DNA of 64,000 nucleotides from Rouxiella silvae. Its GTDB lineage: Bacteria; Pseudomonadota; Gammaproteobacteria; Enterobacterales; Enterobacteriaceae. Below, piece after piece: positions 61,797 to 64,000 of the stretch; position 1 is the stretch's first letter, and every line of letters starts with the position of its first letter. Both the position numbers and the translations under genes were made by a program. The stretch covers positions 172,922 through 236,921 of the forward strand of contig NZ_MRWD01000001.1 in the NCBI RefSeq assembly GCF_002093625.1. Direction: 5' to 3'. The notes under the pieces were generated by a model. That model saw only the letters and a program-made list of their open reading frames with translations, was not told the origin of the DNA and searched no databases.

Positions 61797-62054
61797 ATGA
61801 AAAATCTAACAATGCTGTGTGCTGCACTGACTCTTGCTGCGGCGTCTTTCTCAACTCTGGCAGCCACCGAAGTCATACAGATGCCGTCTAATGCGCAAAA
61901 AATTGGCGTAGTCTCAGCGACTTCCAGCAATGATCTCTCAAGCTTGGAACGTAACCTAAATGCAAAAGCCGAGGAAGCAGGCGCAAGTTCATTCCGCATC
62001 ATCTCTGCATCTGGTGACAATCAACTGTACGGCACGGCTGAGCTTTACAAATAA
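61797..62054 (+). CDS. DUF1471 (YhcN/BhsA-like) periplasmic protein
   Basis: 85 residues. The signal peptide is at 1-22 (STLA|ATEVIQMPS). The DUF1471 domain follows with the usual pattern: IGVVSATSSNDLSSLERNLNAKAEEAGASSFRIISASGDNQLYGTAELYK. Family members (BhsA, McbA, YhcN, YahO) are small periplasmic or surface proteins linked to acid, copper and oxidative stress and to biofilm. It is followed after 36 nt by another DUF1471 gene and preceded by promoter module 2. Confidence 0.9.
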   Translation: MKNLTMLCAALTLAAASFSTLAATEVIQMPSNAQKIGVVSATSSNDLSSLERNLNAKAEEAGASSFRIISASGDNQLYGTAELYK

Positions 62055-62090
62055 GCCGAGATCAATTGATAAGTTAAGTGAGGAATGGTC

Positions 62091-62348
62091 ATGAATAATT
62101 TAACTAAAACGCTGGCAGCTATTGTTCTGGGAAGCGCTTCATTTACCGCTTTGGCCGCCACGGAGGTTATTGCGGCTCCCGCAGGACAGCAGAACATGGG
62201 CGTGATCAACGTTAACGGCGGCGACCAGCTCAGCGCGCTTAAAAATAAAATGTCTAATGAAGCCGATGAAAAAGGTGCCTCTTCATACCGCGTAATCTTC
62301 GCCACCGGTGAAAATCATCTCTATGGTCGCGCTGAACTGTACCGCTAA
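62091..62348 (+). CDS. DUF1471 (YhcN/BhsA-like) periplasmic protein
   Basis: 85 residues. The signal peptide is at 1-22 (TALA|ATEVIAAPAG), and a full DUF1471 domain follows, ending KGASSYRVIFATGENHLYGRAELYR. It is close to the previous gene and clearly a tandem duplicate. The ATG at 62091 has GAGGA 6 nt upstream; an ATG two codons earlier lies inside that Shine-Dalgarno region. It is probably co-transcribed with the preceding gene. A short hairpin (CTCCCC/GGGGAG, 62380-62398) follows without a clear T-run. Confidence 0.9.
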   Translation: MNNLTKTLAAIVLGSASFTALAATEVIAAPAGQQNMGVINVNGGDQLSALKNKMSNEADEKGASSYRVIFATGENHLYGRAELYR

Positions 62349-62427
62349 TTTCCCCACTTATATTTTACTCAGACAATAACTCCCCCTTGCTGGGGGAGCC
62401 GTCAATTTTAAAAAACCTCACCTTCAT

Positions 62428-63639
62428 TTATCTTCCGCTGCGTTTTAAAACTATTACAACACCAAGTATGCCGGGCAGTGAAACGACATACAGTGCGTTA
62501 ATTGCCCCGATAATTTCTGCAGTACCTGCGGCAATAAGGCTCATCACTGCTGCAACCAATATTTGCGCACGCCAGGCAATGCCGCTCGCACTTGCAGCCT
62601 GCGGCTGGGAAAAATGATTCAGCAGGCTAAAAGTTCCGAGGGCAAAAACGACGTTTGAAGCCAGATGGGCAATAAACACAGCGCCAAGTGCGGCGAGATT
62701 CCAGGTCGCTAGGGCAGGTAATAAAAAATAACCCGCTAGAAATGTCGACAGGTATCCCACCAGACGAAGATTGCTTTGAGCATGTTGGCGCAGCTTTTGG
62801 CTATTAAGCAATAATGGCCCACAGACTTGCCCCAAACTTCGTGCCAACAGCAATGGCAGTGCAAGTCCGGTAGTTTCATCGGGCCTGATCTGTTGAGCAA
62901 GCGCGGGCATGAGCGCCATCACTGGCGTCCCTACCGCCGCCAGTAATGGCAGCAACAGTATGCTTCGACGCTGCAAGGGGGAACATTCACGCCATTTTAA
63001 CGCGACGGCGAAAGCAGGTTGCCGACTTTCATTAACATAACGCTTAATAAAATGACGGGCAGTAAACATCAGTAAAATCGCTGAAAAGATAAAACTGAAA
63101 GCATCCATCACTAGCAGGGTTATCAGCGAAAAACGGTTAATGATCATCACACCGAGCCCTACCCCTAACAAAACTTGAGCAGCAAATATCAGGGTTTCAA
63201 GTGCGGTCGCCGCAGGAAGCTCATTGGCTTTTAGCCCCCTTTTGAAAATCAGCGTTAATGCGGGATAAATCATTCCACTGAAAAAAGCCTCTGCAGATTG
63301 AACCGCCAGCATCGCCGGAAGGTTATGGAACGTTATTCCCCACGCCGGAAAGCCCAATGCAACAAGACCCAAAATTTCAGCAAGGGTAACGACAACAAAG
63401 GGCGAGTAGCGACGGCACATTTTTTCCCCCAGCAAACTGCCCAAAAATCCGGGTAAGGTCGCCAAGAGATATGCCAGCGTTAAGATTGCGGGCGATACGT
63501 GCCAGCGAAGAAGTTGACTATAAACGACGACCTGAGTCAGTCCGTTACCCACAGAAGACAGAATAAAGGCACAACCGAGCAGGCGCAGCCAACGATGATC
63601 GCGCAGCGCGCTTAACAGCGCGACGAGTAGTGTATTCAT
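62428..63639 (-). CDS. Major facilitator superfamily transporter
   Basis: 403 residues with eleven to twelve hydrophobic helices. The loop SLLGEKMCRRYSPF and the general pattern fit MFS_1 exporters. No substrate motif stands out. It lies on the opposite strand within the DUF1471 array, convergent with the gene pair at 61797-62348 and divergent from the next DUF1471 gene at the window edge. This position suggests it was inserted into, or is embedded in, the array. Confidence 0.78.
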   Translation of the reverse strand: MNTLLVALLSALRDHRWLRLLGCAFILSSVGNGLTQVVVYSQLLRWHVSPAILTLAYLLATLPGFLGSLLGEKMCRRYSPFVVVTLAEILGLVALGFPAWGITFHNLPAMLAVQSAEAFFSGMIYPALTLIFKRGLKANELPAATALETLIFAAQVLLGVGLGVMIINRFSLITLLVMDAFSFIFSAILLMFTARHFIKRYVNESRQPAFAVALKWRECSPLQRRSILLLPLLAAVGTPVMALMPALAQQIRPDETTGLALPLLLARSLGQVCGPLLLNSQKLRQHAQSNLRLVGYLSTFLAGYFLLPALATWNLAALGAVFIAHLASNVVFALGTFSLLNHFSQPQAASASGIAWRAQILVAAVMSLIAAGTAEIIGAINALYVVSLPGILGVVIVLKRSGR

Positions 63640-63820
63640 AAGAAATCATCTCATCAAAATAACAGAAATAGCGCCCTGTAAATTTACAAGACGTTGAAAA
63701 ACAGACTGTTAGCGACGAGACAACATTACATTGGGAAGGCATCCTTTACGTGGGAATATAAAATTAGCACGCACCGGAGCCTCTGCCAAGTCAGCGTGTT
63801 AAAGAGATCCGCACAATTAG

Positions 63821-63890
63821 TTAACGATTAATATAAAAATGAGTTGCGCAGGATCTGTTCACCCTCTATCATTTACTTATCGAACGTTAA
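63821..63890 (+). promoter_or_regulatory. DUF1471 promoter module, copy 3
   Basis: Block A, TTAACGATTA (63821-63830), and block B, TTATCGAACGTTAA (63877-63890), start 56 nt apart. GTTGCGC (63843-63849) follows block A as in copy 1. It lies 78 nt before the last small gene. The remaining 63640-63820 sequence holds the MFS leader and nothing else I can name. Confidence 0.65.
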
Positions 63891-63968
63891 TTAATAACGA
63901 CGACCCAGAATCAAACACTGAACCTGATAAGTACCCGGTTCAGATAACCAGATAAAGAGGAACTACCC

Positions 63969-64000
63969 ATGAAAAACCTGACTAAAGCATTCGCCGTCAT
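63969..64000 (+). CDS. DUF1471-like small periplasmic protein, N-terminal fragment
   Basis: Only ten codons are in the window (MKNLTKAFAV), cut by the right edge. They match the signal peptide starts of the two complete DUF1471 genes (MKNLTMLCAA, MNNLTKTLAA). AGAGGAA lies upstream at good spacing, and promoter module 3 lies 78 nt further up. The family call rests on these three points. Confidence 0.65.
   Translation, partial: MKNLTKAFAV

Overview
The window reads as chromosome of a gamma-proteobacterium of the order Enterobacterales. Many proteins are close to Escherichia coli ones along their length (OmpX, RhtA, Dps, GlnHPQ, RlmF, DinG, YbiB, EptB, BetTIBA, AbgRABT, YedA, YehXYW/OsmF). The gene content (bet operon beside gln/dps/ompX, a sigK-rskA pair, arrays of DUF1471 genes) suggests a Yersiniaceae-type genus such as Rahnella, Rouxiella or Serratia. 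The species is not decided by the sequence alone. I saw no rRNA, tRNA, CRISPR array, insertion sequence or prophage. Both ends cut through genes.

Layout. 1-2.8 kb: a tandem YdcZ-type transporter pair with a divergent LysR regulator, then LtrA. 2.9-9.2 kb: the choline to glycine betaine locus betA-betB-betI facing betT, with a perfect BetI-type palindrome between them. 9.3-12.1 kb: eptB and a membrane-anchored EEP-family hydrolase. 12.3-16.8 kb: a CusRS-like two-component system divergent from a periplasmic protein, a cytochrome b and a Tat-exported molybdopterin lipoprotein, with a CusR-type box in the divergent promoter. 16.9-24.6 kb: ompX, rhtA, a fasciclin protein with its ECF sigma/RskA anti-sigma pair, dps, and glnHPQ with two NtrC sites and a sigma-54 promoter. 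24.7-34.1 kb: rlmF, a flavin reductase, an M3-type peptidase, ybiB, dinG, a general porin and an e(P4)-type acid phosphatase lipoprotein.

34.2-42.4 kb: a GNAT/XRE-cupin pair, then a nine-gene plus-strand operon headed by an MlrA-like MerR regulator. It encodes an NTF2-like protein, SDR, FAD oxidoreductase, DUF1365, a cyclopropane-fatty-acid-synthase-like methyltransferase, DUF2878, a chalcone-isomerase-like protein and a DUF3833 lipoprotein. This set resembles membrane fatty acid modification loci linked to furan fatty acids. Three TTGTACAA palindromes sit in its promoter. 42.4-49.4 kb: yedA, a 57-residue membrane peptide, two AT-rich unknown genes that look paralogous, and the osmF-yehY-yehX-yehW osmoprotectant transporter. 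49.6-59.2 kb: an alcohol dehydrogenase, an MFS transporter, a SUFU-domain protein and abgR-abgABT. 59.2-64 kb: an MpaB-family protein, comR, and an array of small periplasmic DUF1471 proteins, with an MFS gene inside it.

Main themes are osmoprotection (bet, yeh), envelope remodelling and envelope stress (eptB, ompX, porin, ECF sigma, two-component redox module, lipid modification operon, DUF1471 array) and nitrogen or folate-fragment scavenging (gln, abg). The most promising undescribed material is the AT-rich paralogous pair at 43.9-45.5 kb with its duplicated yehW tail, and the promoter module repeated with fixed spacing in the DUF1471 array.
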